Source of the DNA: Macrostomum hystrix
Lineage: Eukaryota > Platyhelminthes > Macrostomidae
Assembly (NCBI GenBank): GCA_950097015.1
Contig: CATNEN010000001.1
Span: 15,121,001 to 15,185,000, forward strand
DNA: 64,000 nucleotides
Direction of reading: 5' to 3'
Shown: positions 1 through 11,592 of the stretch, piece after piece
Layout: each line of letters begins with the position of its first letter
How positions within the stretch are numbered: the first letter of the stretch is position 1
The notes under the pieces: model-generated
Told to the model about the DNA's origin: nothing
Seen by the model: only the letters and a program-made list of their open reading frames with translations
Databases searched by the model: none
Position numbers and translations under genes: made by a program

Positions 1-1675
1 TAGCCGTGGAAGTTTTCTGTTCTTTGACTCCGCTATCTGCCACAGTCAGGGTGAATCGATAGTGATCTTGCTGCTCTCTGTCGAATGTGACGGCTGAGTA
101 AATCTCGGCTATGTTGTTTTCCCGGCTCCTGATGAGAAAGTAGCTGGACCCTTCGGTATCGAGGCTAAATCTGAGTCGCGCATTATCATCGCTATCATCG
201 TCTTTGGCTGTCACCTTACCAACCAGCGTGTTTGGCTGCCTGTTCTCTGGAATTCTGAAGCTGTACAGCTTCCGATCAAACCTCGGCGCATTGTCATTCT
301 CGTCGAGAATTTTTATCCGTACCTCTTTCCGGCCAAGCTGGGGAAAAATTCCCCTGTCTGAGCATATTACATCGACCCTGATCTCTCCACGAGACGTGGC
401 CTCCCTATCAAATGAGGCTCCATGTACTTTTTTCAGCTTGTGAATTGTTTTGTACTGACCATCCTTAATGCTGTTAGTGAGCTGGAATTTCGCCTTGTTA
501 GGCTCACCAATTAAGCAGTCGACAGTGCCGTTATTGCCATCATCCTCGTCTACCACTAAAATTCTTGCCAGCACCTTTTCACTTTCGTCATTTTCCACAA
601 TTCTGTCGTCAATCATCTCCACAGTTATATTAGGCCTGTGGTCGTTGCAGTCGGTGACTCGCAATTCTACGAAGGTTTCGACGGCTTGCCCACCTCTGTC
701 CTCGGCAACCAGCGGAATGAATAACACCTTTTTGGGTATTTTTTCATAATCAAGCGACTGGTTCTGCTTCAGTTCGTCTCCGCTAATGTAGAACGATTTG
801 GCTACGTCTTTGCCAGCCGCTTTGCCTATGCTGTAGGTAATTCGCTCGTTTAAATCTTCGTCCGTGGCATTGAGTTTTAACAATGGTCGATGCAGCCTGT
901 CGCACTCTGATATGGTTATTAGCTGCTTGGCTAATCGCCACGTAGGCTTATTGTCGTTGGCGTCAAGTACTTCGATCTGTATCTTAGCTGTGTCCTTTTC
1001 CAGTGGATATTGTTTGTCACTAGCTAGGAGTCGCAGCTCGTAACTGTCTTTCGTTTCTCTATCTAGCGCCCTGATTAGCTCCAGTTTCGGCATTGCCTTG
1101 CCACTGTGCTCCTCCATTTTCAGCTTAAAGTACATACCAGCGTCACCCAACGGTTCCAGTTGGTATTCGACGTTGTCGAACCTGCCAGAGTCGCTGTCCT
1201 CAGCTATTGGCAGTGAGTAGAAGCTTGGCGGATTATCGGACTCTGGGACGCTGATGTGAAATGTTTTATGCTTGACCTCGAACTTTGGTCGCTGATCGTT
1301 AACGTCATTGATCAGGACGCTAACACCGATTTGCTCCTCAGTGCCCACGCCACCTTGCTTAACTTCCACCTTGAAGGTGAGCAGGCATTCTGAGGGCTTG
1401 TTGGGGCACAGTGCTTCTCGATCTAGTCGAGCAATGGTGCTCAGTGCGCCCGTCCCACTGTCCAGTCTGAACAGTCGCCTGACCTTCTCGTCCGGGAACA
1501 GCATGCTGAAGGTGCTGCCATCGGGATAGCTGAATCGCGTTTTCAGATTGTCGATCTCAAAGCCGATCGACATCTCCTCTTGCACTGGAAGAGTCACTGA
1601 TTGTTTGCTGTCTTGACTGACAGCCAGCTGAACACTGACCAGTGCTATAAGAACTAGCAAAACTTCTGACAGCAT
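1..1675 (-). CDS. Protocadherin-like cell-adhesion protein, N-terminal part (runs off the window)
   Basis: Reading the minus strand from the ATG at 1675, the frame stays open to base 1 (about 558 codons), so the 3' part lies outside the window. The first ~20 residues (MLSEVLLVLIALVSVQLAVS) are a clear signal peptide. Cadherin calcium-binding linkers recur at roughly 100-residue spacing: DVNDQRP, DANDNKP, DCNDHRP and DENDNAP, with LDRE/FDRE-type motifs inside the repeats. That gives about four and a half extracellular cadherin repeats encoded by one uninterrupted exon, as is usual for the ectodomain of clustered or delta protocadherins. Family knowledge: these are type I membrane proteins mediating calcium-dependent homophilic adhesion, often in neurons. 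The transmembrane segment and cytoplasmic tail are not visible, so the subfamily cannot be assigned. Codon use is even and there are no breaks. Confidence 0.93.
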   Translation of the reverse strand, partial: MLSEVLLVLIALVSVQLAVSQDSKQSVTLPVQEEMSIGFEIDNLKTRFSYPDGSTFSMLFPDEKVRRLFRLDSGTGALSTIARLDREALCPNKPSECLLTFKVEVKQGGVGTEEQIGVSVLINDVNDQRPKFEVKHKTFHISVPESDNPPSFYSLPIAEDSDSGRFDNVEYQLEPLGDAGMYFKLKMEEHSGKAMPKLELIRALDRETKDSYELRLLASDKQYPLEKDTAKIQIEVLDANDNKPTWRLAKQLITISECDRLHRPLLKLNATDEDLNERITYSIGKAAGKDVAKSFYISGDELKQNQSLDYEKIPKKVLFIPLVAEDRGGQAVETFVELRVTDCNDHRPNITVEMIDDRIVENDESEKVLARILVVDEDDGNNGTVDCLIGEPNKAKFQLTNSIKDGQYKTIHKLKKVHGASFDREATSRGEIRVDVICSDRGIFPQLGRKEVRIKILDENDNAPRFDRKLYSFRIPENRQPNTLVGKVTAKDDDSDDNARLRFSLDTEGSSYFLIRSRENNIAEIYSAVTFDREQQDHYRFTLTVADSGVKEQKTSTA

Positions 1676-2832
1676 GGCTCTTCTGACTGGCTTGGCTCTT
1701 CTGCTGAATTTGGATTTTCTTAGCTCGCTTCTGGACGATTTTTTAAGGTATATTTTTTGCTCGCTTTAATTGGTCACTATTTAACGACACGCCAACTGTT
1801 TGGTCATGACCCGCTGTGTTTACAATATCGCAACACAATAACTAAAGGAGAATAAGGTCTTGTATTAGAAGCAGAAATGGTTCCTGGCTCTACCGCTCCG
1901 GCCACCCTGTTTTTAATCGGGAAGTCCGCTTGACTTCCTTCGTGGCTCCGGATCTGACCAGGCCCTCCATTCGCTTCTGGCTGCGAATTAAGCAAGCCGA
2001 GCTGCAATTGGCTGGTGCAGCACAGCCAACCAGCGCGTGCCAAACATGCTCTGCTAACTAGCCCATCCAAATCTCCAAACTGCAAAAAAATCTATTTCCT
2101 TTTTTCGTTTCCTGCGCTTTCGCTTCGTCTCAGCGAAAAAAAATTCCTGCTTTTACTTGCTCCATTGGACTGCTAAACTCACCCAGTCATCTCCAACCCC
2201 GTTCCTCCCAGTGTTTTTATATTCCACAATCCCAGCCCACTCCACGGGAGCATCATGGCACCAACTCTTTGTTTCTTCTCTCCCAATGTTTTGGTCGGTT
2301 CGCGTGATGCAGCCCCACCGCATTTTCTCTGCCTCTCTAGCTTTCTAAGCGCTCCAATCCACCTCCGCTTTTTTGTACCACCACTCAGCTTTTCCTCGTT
2401 CCAGCGGAGCCAGCCTCTCATTAAAAATGGCCCGGGCGCGCCCCAAGCCAACACCTTCAGGCCAGCACCCCATTAATGCCGTTTTTGTTCAACCCCTCCT
2501 GCGGGGTGGTAACTTTTCCAGCCTGAGTTATTGTCCCCTTTAGTGCCTGAGTCACGACGGGCGCATTGCTGCTCACTAATTTCACACCTTCCCGGGCCAA
2601 GCCACGGGTTTGTCTGGCTGCGGGAAATCAAATTCGTGTGTATTGATTGGTTGAATAGTTTTTTAATACATTAAGTCATACGCAGACTTACTAGTACTAT
2701 CCTGGATGCAACACCAGATTGGAGTCTGGAAGCTCAGTTCCACTTGCTTCCACTTGATGGAAATAATAAGTCCTGTGACAAGCATACCGTTCGCAACAAT
2801 TTCGCTTTTTACTATTCCGTATTTCTCATGCA
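1676..2832. other. Upstream region of the protocadherin; no further gene seen
   Basis: This stretch should contain the 5' UTR and promoter of the minus-strand protocadherin. I see only short chance ORFs on both strands and pyrimidine-rich stretches around 2090-2420. No TATA element or splice pair could be placed with confidence. Confidence 0.4.
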
Positions 2833-3060
2833 GACATGCAGCGGGCTTGTAGCGCAATTTACGCCTTTGAGAGCCAATCTCATGATGGTCAAGGTTTATA
2901 CCTGCCTGATGATGAGAAATACAGGGCAGATGCTCGTTTACACCCTGTATGGGTGTATGTTCAGCTATCAGCAGAATGGGCAGAATCGCCTCTTCGCCGA
3001 CTACGGGTCGACTGTCACCAGATGATGTACCGAACAGTAACGAAGCTGCTGAATTTGTAG
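2833..3060 (+). repeat. Diverged, 5'-truncated copy of SINE family A
   Basis: The body motif 'gcttgtagcgcaatttacgc', then 'ctttgagagccaa', a 'cctgatgatgagaaa' block, and the 3' 'agcagaatgggcagaat' and 'tcaccagatgatgt' blocks match the order seen in the better copies at 18975 and 28035. The tRNA-like head is missing and divergence is high, so this is an old insertion. Confidence 0.7.
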
Positions 3061-4009
3061 TTTCGGCCGACTAAAGCAAATAATGAATAAGATAAGATAA
3101 AAAGTCACGTATATACGAGTAGAATTAATCTAGCCGTCTGATCTCAAGTCGTATGTATTTGCATTTGTCTAAAACCCCTAAATGTATGGCTCTAATGCTC
3201 TAACTTGAATGTTAGTTATTTTGCTTATTTTTCGCAAACAAACACGCTGTCTGCTTATGGTATTTGTGGTTTTTTATCTATTTCTGCATCACCTGCATAT
3301 TTGTTCCATTGTTCTGCGTTCGGTGGGGGTTGGGGCCTAATTCTCGACTGATTTCTGATTGCTCAACAAAAAAATGCTGCTCCTTTTGTCTACATACTGA
3401 GAGGTGTTTGTTTGTGTATGTGTGTGCAATTGTGCTTAGCTGATGAGCCGTGAAGATTATTTTGCTCGTGCTGCAAATAATTTTTGCGTATTTCTAGGAA
3501 AATGCAATTATTGTGTATTTAATACTGACTTTTCTACTCTCGTACGAGCCTAGGTTGATACTCCTAAATGATGAGTTTCATCTCGCAAAGCTATGACCCA
3601 TCTTCTGGTTTGTGTCTCTAATTACCCTAATTGACTTTCATGCTTTCAGATCCATGTTTGTCCCCGAGGGGTCTCTGGAGATTATAACAAAAACACTATT
3701 TTCTTTGAAATCCGCATGACTTTGTGACTGCTTGTTTGCGTGCTTGCTTGTGTTGTGCTGTGCTCTCACTGTAATTGAAGTTAACCTAGAATGCTTTTAC
3801 TCGCAATTGGACAGTTGACTTACATCGCGAGGTATATTAGTGTGTCATGGTGTGTCTGTTTTTGTTTTTTTAACGCTTAGGTGGTTGAATTTACGCGATC
3901 GATTTATTATTTGATTTCATCGTTAACTTTATGAGCTCTTTATGAACTTTTAGATAGTCATTTATGGTCATGACCATTCTGAAGAAAATTGTTGTCTATA
4001 GTCCGGTGT
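3061..4009. other. AT-rich intergenic sequence, nothing recognised
   Basis: No ORF of gene size, no repeat and no convincing splice-site pair was found here. Confidence 0.4.
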
Positions 4010-4680
4010 TGGCTTCTAATGACCATTCTTAACCTCTAATGACCATTCTTGGCTTCTAATGACCTTTCTTGGCCTCTAATGACCTTTCTTGGCCTCTAAT
4101 GACCATTCTTGACGTCTAATGACCATTCTTGACCTCTAATGACCATTCTTGGCTTCTAATGACCTTTCTTAGCCTCTAATGGCCATTCTTCGTTTTTTAA
4201 TGATAATTTTTTGTTTTTAATCACCATTCTTGACGATTAATGACCATTCTTGACCTCTAATGACCATTCTTGGCTTCTAATGACCATTCTTGACCTCTAA
4301 TGACCATTCTTGGCTTCTAATGACATTTCTTGGCCTCTAATGACCATTCTTGACGTCTAATGACCATTATTGACCTCTAATGACCATTCTTGGCTTCTAA
4401 TGACCATTGTTGGTTTTTTAATGATAATTTTTTGTTTTTAATTACCATTCTTGACGTCTAATGACCATTCTTGACCTCTAATGACCATTCTTGGCTTCTA
4501 ATGACCATTCTTGACCTCTAATGACCATTCTTGGCTTCTAATGACATTTCTTGGCCTCTAATGACCATTCTTGACGTCTAATGACCATTATTGACCTCTA
4601 ATGACCATTCTTGGCTTCTAATGACCATTGTTGGTTTTTTAATGATTATTTTTTGTTTCTATTTACCACTCTTGATTTTT
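4010..4680. repeat. 20-bp tandem array with higher-order repeat
   Basis: About 30 units of roughly 20 bp (consensus taatgaccattcttggcctc, with g/a, c/t and cc/tt variants). A variant block of T-rich units (ggttttttaatgataatttt) recurs near 4195, 4410 and 4630, giving a higher-order period of about 220 bp superimposed on the 20-bp unit. Long open frames inside it are by-products of the repeat. Confidence 0.95.
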
Positions 4681-5044
4681 TAATGACCAAATTATCAAAA
4701 ATGTGTCTATCTTTTGGCAGAGAAACTTTCAGTATTTCGCTACAATTTGTCGTCTTACAGTGCCGCATAGCCAACCAAAAGTACGAGCAGTATTGAACAC
4801 CGAGAGGGTTGCAAAAAGCGTTTTTTTCATAATCAAGAGAAGGGCCACAGGTTTTCAAAATTTATTGACGCAACTGCGCCACTTCTTTGTAATGGACACG
4901 GACCACGGTCTTTTGGTCCAACGTAGTATCTACCAGAGCAAAAATTTCACATTCACTTTTCAAACTGTATGTTCCTATTAGTTGTTCGAGCGTACTTCAG
5001 AAATTGCCCGTAAATTACTTTATTATTATTAATGATCATAATTG
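4681..5044. other. Intergenic sequence, nothing recognised
   Basis: Overlapping short ORFs on both strands lack recognisable domains. Confidence 0.35.
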
Positions 5045-5205
5045 TAGTAATAATAATATTTGTAGGTGGGCAATGGCACAACCGACCCGCAGCCATCGAG
5101 GAAGATATTCTGCACATTCCGCTCTGACTTTTGTGCACACACTCACCCCCAAGTAAGTGTGTGCCTGCGTACAGTATCTGTGTGCGTGTGTGCTCAGGAG
5201 TCCAC
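5045..5205. repeat. Two fragments of SINE family A in opposite orientation
   Basis: Bases 5045-5105 carry an (ATA/AAT)n tail followed by 'gtgggcaatggcacaaccga' and 'cccgcagcca', matching the 3' end of the SINE on the minus strand. Bases 5150-5200 (gtgtgtgcctgcgtacagta, tctgtgtgcgtgtgtgctca) match its internal block on the plus strand. This looks like a rearranged or nested copy. Confidence 0.55.
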
Positions 5206-5967
5206 TCATAGCATGTGTGGTACGTCACGACTATGTGTGGTACGTTGTAAGGGTGACAGAGTATTACACACACGCACACAAAATGCTTTTGAAAAGCAAC
5301 AGCATGATATATTCGCGCGTAGTTTAAAGTATGCCGACGTCCTCAGTGGCAGTTGTTGGCCATTATTCATGCACACAGGCAGCTAGCAGGCTAACTCATT
5401 CCATTCCTGTGTCTCCTGTATGTTTCTGCGATCGCGGGCACTATTACCTTGTTTGCCTGCCTCTTTTACCAACTGGCCGTAATTGGACCAGTTATTCATC
5501 ACCTACTTATCGTTTTCTTTATCGAATCTGAGGGCTGTGTGTGTGTGTGCATCAGGCAATTATCATTCTTACCTTCCATATTTTCCTATCTCCTCTGTCC
5601 CTAATAACCAGGTGGCGAAACTCTAAGGAAAATGAATCATTATGCGAAATTTCTCCCCTCCTCCTAAAGCCATTTCAGTGTCATATATCTAGTTTTACTA
5701 TCTTTTGTGCCCTTAGCAGTGCCCGGACCCCAATTAGCAACTAGCGGCTTGGCTGATAGCAATACCTGATACCCGAAAATATATTAAATTTTGCTTTTAA
5801 AAAGCAGTAAAATGTTTTGTTTGTCAGAGGTCGCTTAATGGAAAATCTGTTTCAACCCTCCTTTTTCAGTTTATTTCGTTCTCTTGACAAAGAAAGCCTA
5901 AAGATAGAAAATTATTAAGAGGTGTTAATTAGTGTTAATGTAAAAGTATTACAACTTTTAAAGAACA
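5206..5967 (+). other. 5' flank of the PRRC1 gene with a strong 3' splice-site-like sequence
   Basis: About 100 bp before the PRRC1 start codon there is a polypyrimidine tract ending in AG (caaccctcctttttcag, about 5854-5870). It resembles a 3' splice acceptor and could mark a 5'-UTR intron or a spliced-leader trans-splicing site. No donor or upstream exon was identified. Confidence 0.4.
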
Positions 5968-6105
5968 ATGCTAGAAGAAACACCGGAAGATCTCGTTATT
6001 GTCAGCAGCGAAGAGGCTCGCGCTGGTGGCAATGGCGGAAACGGTGGTGGTTTCGCCACCCTGTTGGGAGCCGAGTTACCGCCACCTCCAACTGTCACTC
6101 TAGTT

Positions 6106-6136
<31 letters not shown>

Positions 6137-7032
6137 AACAACAGCAACCCCAACAGAAGCTTCAAAAGCAACAGCAGCAGCAGCAACAGCAGCAGCAACA
6201 ACAACAACAGCAGCAGCAGCAGCAGCAGCAACAGCAACAGCAGCAGCAGCAAGCCAGCAGTTCTCGCAGCGGCTGGGGCAGCTGGTTGTCAGCGTCCACC
6301 ACAGCCTTCGTATCCAAGGCCATGGAGAAGACCCGGGGCGGCATGGAGTCGGTGATCGGCAGTCTGGATCCCGCCGGTATGCAGGCTCTACTCCTGACTG
6401 GCGGCGACTGTCGCGTCGCCCTGGCTGTCGACAGCAAAGCCGACGAAGCCGCCGCCAGAGCCGCTGTTCAGCGCAGCTTCGGTCGCGCTGTTGTTGGCGC
6501 TGTCACCGACGCCTCGACCGGACTGGCTCCGACGCCGCTAGGCTTCAGCTCGCTTCGATTGGCCTGCCAGCATCGGCTCCGTTCTCTGGTAGAGCGAGTC
6601 CGGGCCACAGCCGCCGCCGAGGTCTATCCAGGCGTCGATAGCGACGACCAGCAGCGGAAGCTGCCATTGTCTATGGCCATCTGTCGCGGAGTTGTGGAGC
6701 CGACGCCGGATCACTTCTGCCAGGTCTACTGCGTCTGCCTCGTCGAGCCGGAGCCGCTCGAGCCGGCCTCCGGCGACCTCGACGCAGGAGATCCTTCGCT
6801 TGCCGACGAAGTCTACGCCTACTCGGCTACGATGTCAATTTCTCGCAGTCAACTGGAAACGCTGCGAGCTGCCACGCCGGATGACTATCCGCTGAAGTGG
6901 AGCGGCTTCGCTGTGGAGTTAGACGATCCGACTGCCACCGAGCAGCAGCAGCAGCTGCTCAGGCAGACTCTGCAACAGGCGGTCAGCGTGGCCATCGCGG
7001 CCTGGCAGAGCAGGGCCCACGACTCCGCCTGA
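5968..7032 (+). CDS. PRRC1: PRRC1 homologue (protein kinase A regulatory-type Golgi/ER-exit protein)
   Basis: A 354-residue protein from an uninterrupted exon. The N-terminus is low complexity: a Gly/Asn segment, two polyglutamine runs (about residues 47-60 and 68-95, encoded by mixed CAG/CAA) and then a conserved-looking 'GWGSWLS' block. The C-terminal two thirds aligns in order with the conserved PRRC1 domain: 'MEKTRGGMESVIGSLDPAGM', a beta-strand block with 'AVDSKADEAA', 'GLAPTPLGF', and 'TPDDYPLKWSGFAVEL' near the end. This domain is related to a nucleoside-triphosphatase/phosphatase-like fold. Family knowledge: PRRC1 associates with the Golgi and ER exit sites and binds the PKA regulatory subunit. 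The length is somewhat under the human protein. The ATG at 5968 was chosen as the first in frame. A longer overlapping frame at 5922 is a shadow of the CAG repeat. Confidence 0.9.
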
Positions 7033-7140
7033 ACCAGCATTCGTTAGCTAATTAATCCCCTGTGCCTACCTTGAATGCCGTGGCTCATGATCTTCAGGCT
7101 TTCAGGGGATCCCGTCTTAGCGGTCTGTCTGGCGTACTTT
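7033..7140 (+). other. Probable PRRC1 3' UTR
   Basis: Sequence following the stop codon before the minisatellite. No AATAAA lies within it; the nearest is about 7931, beyond the array. Confidence 0.35.
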
Positions 7141-7144
7141 CTGT

Positions 7145-7530
7145 TTCTACCCCTGTTCATCTCACCCCAGACTCTGCTCATCTCACCCCTGACTCTATTA
7201 ATCTCACCCCAGACTCTGCTCATCTCACCCCTGACTCTGCTCATCTCACCCCTGACTCTATTCATCTCACCCTAGACTCTGCTCATCTCACCCCTGACTC
7301 TATTCATCTCACCCCAGACTCTGCTCATCTCACCCCTGACTCTGCTCATCTCACCCCTGACTCTATTCATCTCACCCTAGACTCTGCTCATCTCACCCCT
7401 GACTCTATTCATCTCACCCTAGACTCTGCTCATCTCACCCCTGACTCTATTCATCTCACCCTAGACTCTGCTCATCTCACCCCTGACTCTATTCATCTCA
7501 CCCCTGACCTTATTAATTTCACTCCTGAGT
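7145..7530. repeat. 21-bp minisatellite directly downstream of PRRC1
   Basis: About 18 units of 21 bp (ctgactctattcatctcaccc with ctgctc/attcat and cccagac/cctagac variants). Because 21 is a multiple of three, both strands carry long open frames with a seven-residue period (e.g. HLTPDSI); I consider these artefacts. If PRRC1 transcripts extend to the AATAAA near 7931, the array is in its 3' UTR. Confidence 0.95.
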
Positions 7531-8400
7531 CCTGACTCGTCATTCTCGCCTCTGTCTACGAAGTATTTATCTCGCACTCCGATGTTTGTGTCATTAAAAA
7601 TTTTGATTGTTTGAGTCTATTGTGTAGCATATAAGGTTTTTGTTTTCTGTGATTTTATTAAATTAACGCTTGGAAATTTTTCGCCGGTTGCTAAATTATT
7701 CTTACGGAACACGGATTGAGCTGTGTAAAGTAAAAATTGGTGTCGGAATTATAAAATAATCTTCAATTATACCATAACTTTGTTTCTCGTGATCTAACTT
7801 TTGGTGAATGTCAATGTACGCTGTTTTGTGTCGTATATGGATCTTTTAAATTGCAAAGCTTTCTCAGTTTTTGTTTCTCCATCCTTGCTTTTCTATTTGC
7901 CCATGTTTTGGACTGTTAGAAGGACTAAGAAATAAAGTTAAAACGGCCCTTTTAAGGACCGCATATCTAATTCCGCTTGTGTATTTCAAATCTGAGGACT
8001 TTAGTAAGCTGCACTTTCGAAAACCTATTAATAAAACTGGGAACTAATGGAGGCCTCTTAAATGTATCTCTTTGCTTCTTAAAGTTATTTTCGAAGGAAT
8101 TTATAAAATAAAAAATTGCGTAATTCGAAATCGATTTAACGAGTTTAAACGTGTTGTCAGAATTGAATTTTTCTCATTTTTGCCACATACGAGTCTGTTG
8201 CCATTGCTGTTTTTTTTACAATTTTCTATCGAAAAATCCCAGAGGATATTTGTGACTGCTAGAAAATTGAATTGTAAAAACCAACTAGACAGCTCAATTA
8301 AATACTGAGTACTGAGTGTTGAGTACTACAGATTAATTTAATAGTCGACTATTTGCCCTCATCGCTACCCATTTCAGGTTCATTTGCATAATTGATCTCC
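7531..8400. other. AT-rich sequence; possible distal PRRC1 3' end
   Basis: Contains 'agaaataaagttaaaac' near 7928, a possible polyadenylation signal, and a short palindromic block 'acggcccttttaaggaccgc' near 7944 that resembles the motifs at 31097 and 32270. No gene seen. Confidence 0.35.
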
Positions 8401-8404
8401 TTTT

Positions 8405-8481
8405 TGCTTTCTGACCATCAGGACTGGCTGTCTGTCTAACTGTCTGTCTGTCTGTCTGTCTGTCCCTGTCTGTGCTGGGTC

Positions 8482-8523
<42 letters not shown>

Positions 8524-8549
8524 CTGGGTGTCTGTCTGTCTGTCCTGGG

Positions 8550-8581
<32 letters not shown>

Positions 8582-8632
8582 CTGGGTGTCTGTCTGTCTG
8601 TCTGTCCTGGGTGTCTGTCTGTCTGTCCTTGG

Positions 8633-8672
<40 letters not shown>

Positions 8673-8677
8673 CTTGG

Positions 8678-8733
<56 letters not shown>

Positions 8734-8763
8734 CTGGGTGTTTGTCTGTCTGTCTGTCCTGGG

Positions 8764-8795
<32 letters not shown>

Positions 8796-8846
8796 CTGGG
8801 TGTTTGTCTGTCTGTCTGTCCTGGGTGTCTGTCTGTCTGTCCTGGG

Positions 8847-8878
<32 letters not shown>

Positions 8879-9025
8879 CTGGGTGTCTGTCTGTCTATCC
8901 TGGGTGTCTGTCTGGCTGTCTGTCTGTCTGTCTGTCTGTCCTGGGTGTCTGTCTGTCTGTCTGTCTGTCCTGGGTGTCTGTCTGTCTGTCTGTCTGTCCT
9001 GGGTGTCTGTCTGTCTGTCTGTCAG
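8405..9025. repeat. (CTGT)n microsatellite with interspersed CCTGGGTG units
   Basis: About 620 bp of tgtc tetranucleotides punctuated at irregular intervals by 'cctgggtg' or 'ccttggtg'. Long Cys/Leu/Ser/Val frames (plus) and Thr/Asp/Arg/Gln frames (minus) arise purely from the repeat and are not annotated. Confidence 0.97.
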
Positions 9026-9360
9026 CCAGCACCTGAACCTATCTATCTTCTCTTTATACACCCTAGATGTCCCCGTTTTGATTTGCTTTATCATTACTTA
9101 GCCTCTCATCTTAGGCATGGCTTTAGCACCACACCTACATCAGCAGATACAGGCGGTCCGCCCGCTGCAATTAGACCAGCCTAGCGCTGCAGGTGGCTGG
9201 CACATTTGTCCTTGTCAGTTAGTCGGTTATGCCAATGACCTTCTGCCAAGTCACTTCCATGCCAAGTGCAGGTTTTAGACTAGCACAGGCTTTTAGCTTT
9301 TAGAAATGAACTTTTATTTTGCACCACAATAGAATCATACAGTGTACATTTTCTACTTTC
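9026..9360. other. Spacer between two arrays, nothing recognised
   Basis: Unique sequence with no gene-like ORF. Confidence 0.35.
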
Positions 9361-10990
9361 CCACTCCCAATCTCCCACTCTCTTAATCTCCAAATCTACT
9401 AATCTCCCAATCTACTAATCCCCCACTCTATTAATCTCCCACTCTTCTAATCTCCCACTCTCTTAATCTCCCACTCTTTCAATATCCTAATCTCCTAATA
9501 TCCTAATCTCCTAATATCCTAATCTCCTAATATCCTAATCTCCTAATCTCCTAATATCCTAATCTCCTAATATCCTAATCTGCTAATATCCTAATCTCCT
9601 AATATCCTAATCTCATAATATCCTAATCTCCTAATATCCTAATCTCCTAATATCCTAATCTCCTGATATCCTAATCTCCTGATATCCTAATCTCCTAATA
9701 TCCTAATCTCCTGATATCCTAATCTCCTGATATCCTAATCTCCTAATATCCTAATCTCCTAATATCCTAATCTCCTAATATCCTAATCTCCTGATATCCT
9801 AATCTCCTAATATCCTAATCTCATAATATCCTAATCTCCTAATATCCTAATCTCCTAATATCCTAATCTCCTGATATCCTAATCTCCCACTCTCTCAATC
9901 TCCTAATCTCCTAATATCCTAATCTCCTAATATCCTTATCTCCTAATATCCTTATCTCCTAATATCCTAATCTCCTAATCTCCTAATATCCTAATCTCCT
10001 AATATCCTTATCTCCTAATATCCTAATCTCCTAATATCCTAATCTCCTAATATCCTAATCTCCTGATATCCTAATCTCCCACTCTCTCAATCTCCTAATC
10101 TCCTAATATCCTAATCTCCTAATATCCTTATCTCCTAATATCCTTATCTCCTAATATCCTAATCTCCTAATCTCCTAATATCCTAATCTCCTAATATCCT
10201 TATCTCCTAATATCCTAATCTCCTAATATCCTAATATCCTAATCTCCTGATATCCTAATCTCCCACTCTCTCAATCTCCTTATCTCTCAATATCCTAATC
10301 TCCCAATATACTAATCTCCCACTCTTTCAATATCCTAATCTCCTAATATCCTAATATCCTAATATCCTAATCTCCTAATATCCTGATCTCCCAATATCCT
10401 AATCTCCTGATATCCTAATCTCCTAATATCCTAATCTCCTGATATCCTAATCTCCTAATATCCTAATCTCCTAATATCCTAATCTCCTAATATCCTAATC
10501 TCCTAATATCCTAATCTCCTGATATCCTAATCTCCTAATATCCTAATCTCCTGATATCCTAATCTCCTAATATCCTAATCTCCTAATATCCTAATCTCCT
10601 AATATCCTAATCTCCTAATATCCTAATCTCCTGATATCCTAATCTCCTAATATCCTAATCTCCTAATATCCTAATCTCCTAATATCCTAATCTCCTAATA
10701 TCCTAATCTCCTGATATCCTAATCTCCTGATATCCTAATCTCCCAATATCCTAATCTCCTGATATCCTAATCTCCTGATATCCTAATCTCCTGATATCCT
10801 AATCTCCCAATATCCTAATCTCCTGATATCCTAATCTCCCACTCTCTTAATCTCCCACTCTTTCAATATCCTAATCTCCTAATATCCTAATCTCCTAATA
10901 TCCTAATCTCCTAATATCCTAATCTCCTAATATCCTAATCTCCTAATATCCTAATCTCCTAATCTGCCAACATCCTGATCTCCCAATATA
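9361..10990. repeat. 1.6-kb array of 16-bp units (ctcctaatatcctaat)
   Basis: About 100 copies of a 16-bp unit composed of two related 8-mers (ctcctaat and atcctaat). Variants are gatatcc, ctcccact/ctctcaat and cataatatcc. Stretches such as 9885-10060 and 10070-10250 repeat each other almost exactly (about 180 bp), so a higher-order structure exists. Stops in all frames. Confidence 0.97.
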
Positions 10991-11592
10991 CCAATAGTTC
11001 CAATCTCCCCAACAGCATAGTTGAGCTGACCAGGAACCTCCTGAGGTTTTCAGTGCGCATAAAAGGTACTCCAGGGAGTGAGTTACCAAACTAACAGTTT
11101 GCCTACAGATAAAACAAAATTAAGGTGCCGTCAGGCAGGCTAAGGCTGGTTGCAGTAAAACAGTTAATTCTATTCTTGCTCGCTTAGATATTTGCTCGAC
11201 CATTTTCGCGACATCCTCAAAGACCGCTTGCTCGCTCACTGCGGGTAGCAAGAAATTAGACTTATTTTCGTCCCTGTCTTGTGTGTCCTTCACCTTATCT
11301 GACTAGCCGGCTTAATGGGATCATGATTTGATTACTACTCGGAGTGGATGTCGGGACCCCATCTCCTCTCGTCTCCCTCGTTGATAGCTGTTTCTACATT
11401 TTACAAACGTTTTGCCTCTCCCCCAGAGGTGACCATTATTATTTTTATTCCCCGAGGATAAAGTTGCAATTGGTTTGTTCAAAATGTGCATGTCCAAACT
11501 GCTCTACTAACTAAGTAGAAATACTAGTTTTTTACTATAAAAACTGCTAAAAATGTTTTTACAGTTTCTTTACACGATTCAGCCCAGTGAAA
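10991..11592 (+). other. Upstream region of COQ5
   Basis: Unique sequence between the 16-bp array and the COQ5 start. There is a pyrimidine tract with AG near 11405-11425 (cctctcccccagag) and another before 11567 (gtttttacag). Either could be an acceptor of a 5'-UTR intron or trans-splicing, but no upstream exon is identified. Confidence 0.35.

Noticed and set aside
6162..6437. Minus-strand poly-cysteine ORF
   Set aside because: Antisense of the polyglutamine codons.
5922..6641. 239-codon ORF overlapping PRRC1
   Set aside because: Ala/Thr/Arg-rich shadow frame of the CAG repeat; the PRRC1 frame carries the conserved domain.
7062..7535. 157-codon ORF with seven-residue periodicity, resembling an antifreeze- or mucin-like repeat protein
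   Set aside because: The 21-bp DNA unit keeps several frames open on both strands; there is no signal peptide or conserved flank.
8333..9184. Long ORFs (over 200 codons) on both strands
   Set aside because: They are translations of the CTGT tetranucleotide array; composition and frame openness follow from the repeat alone.
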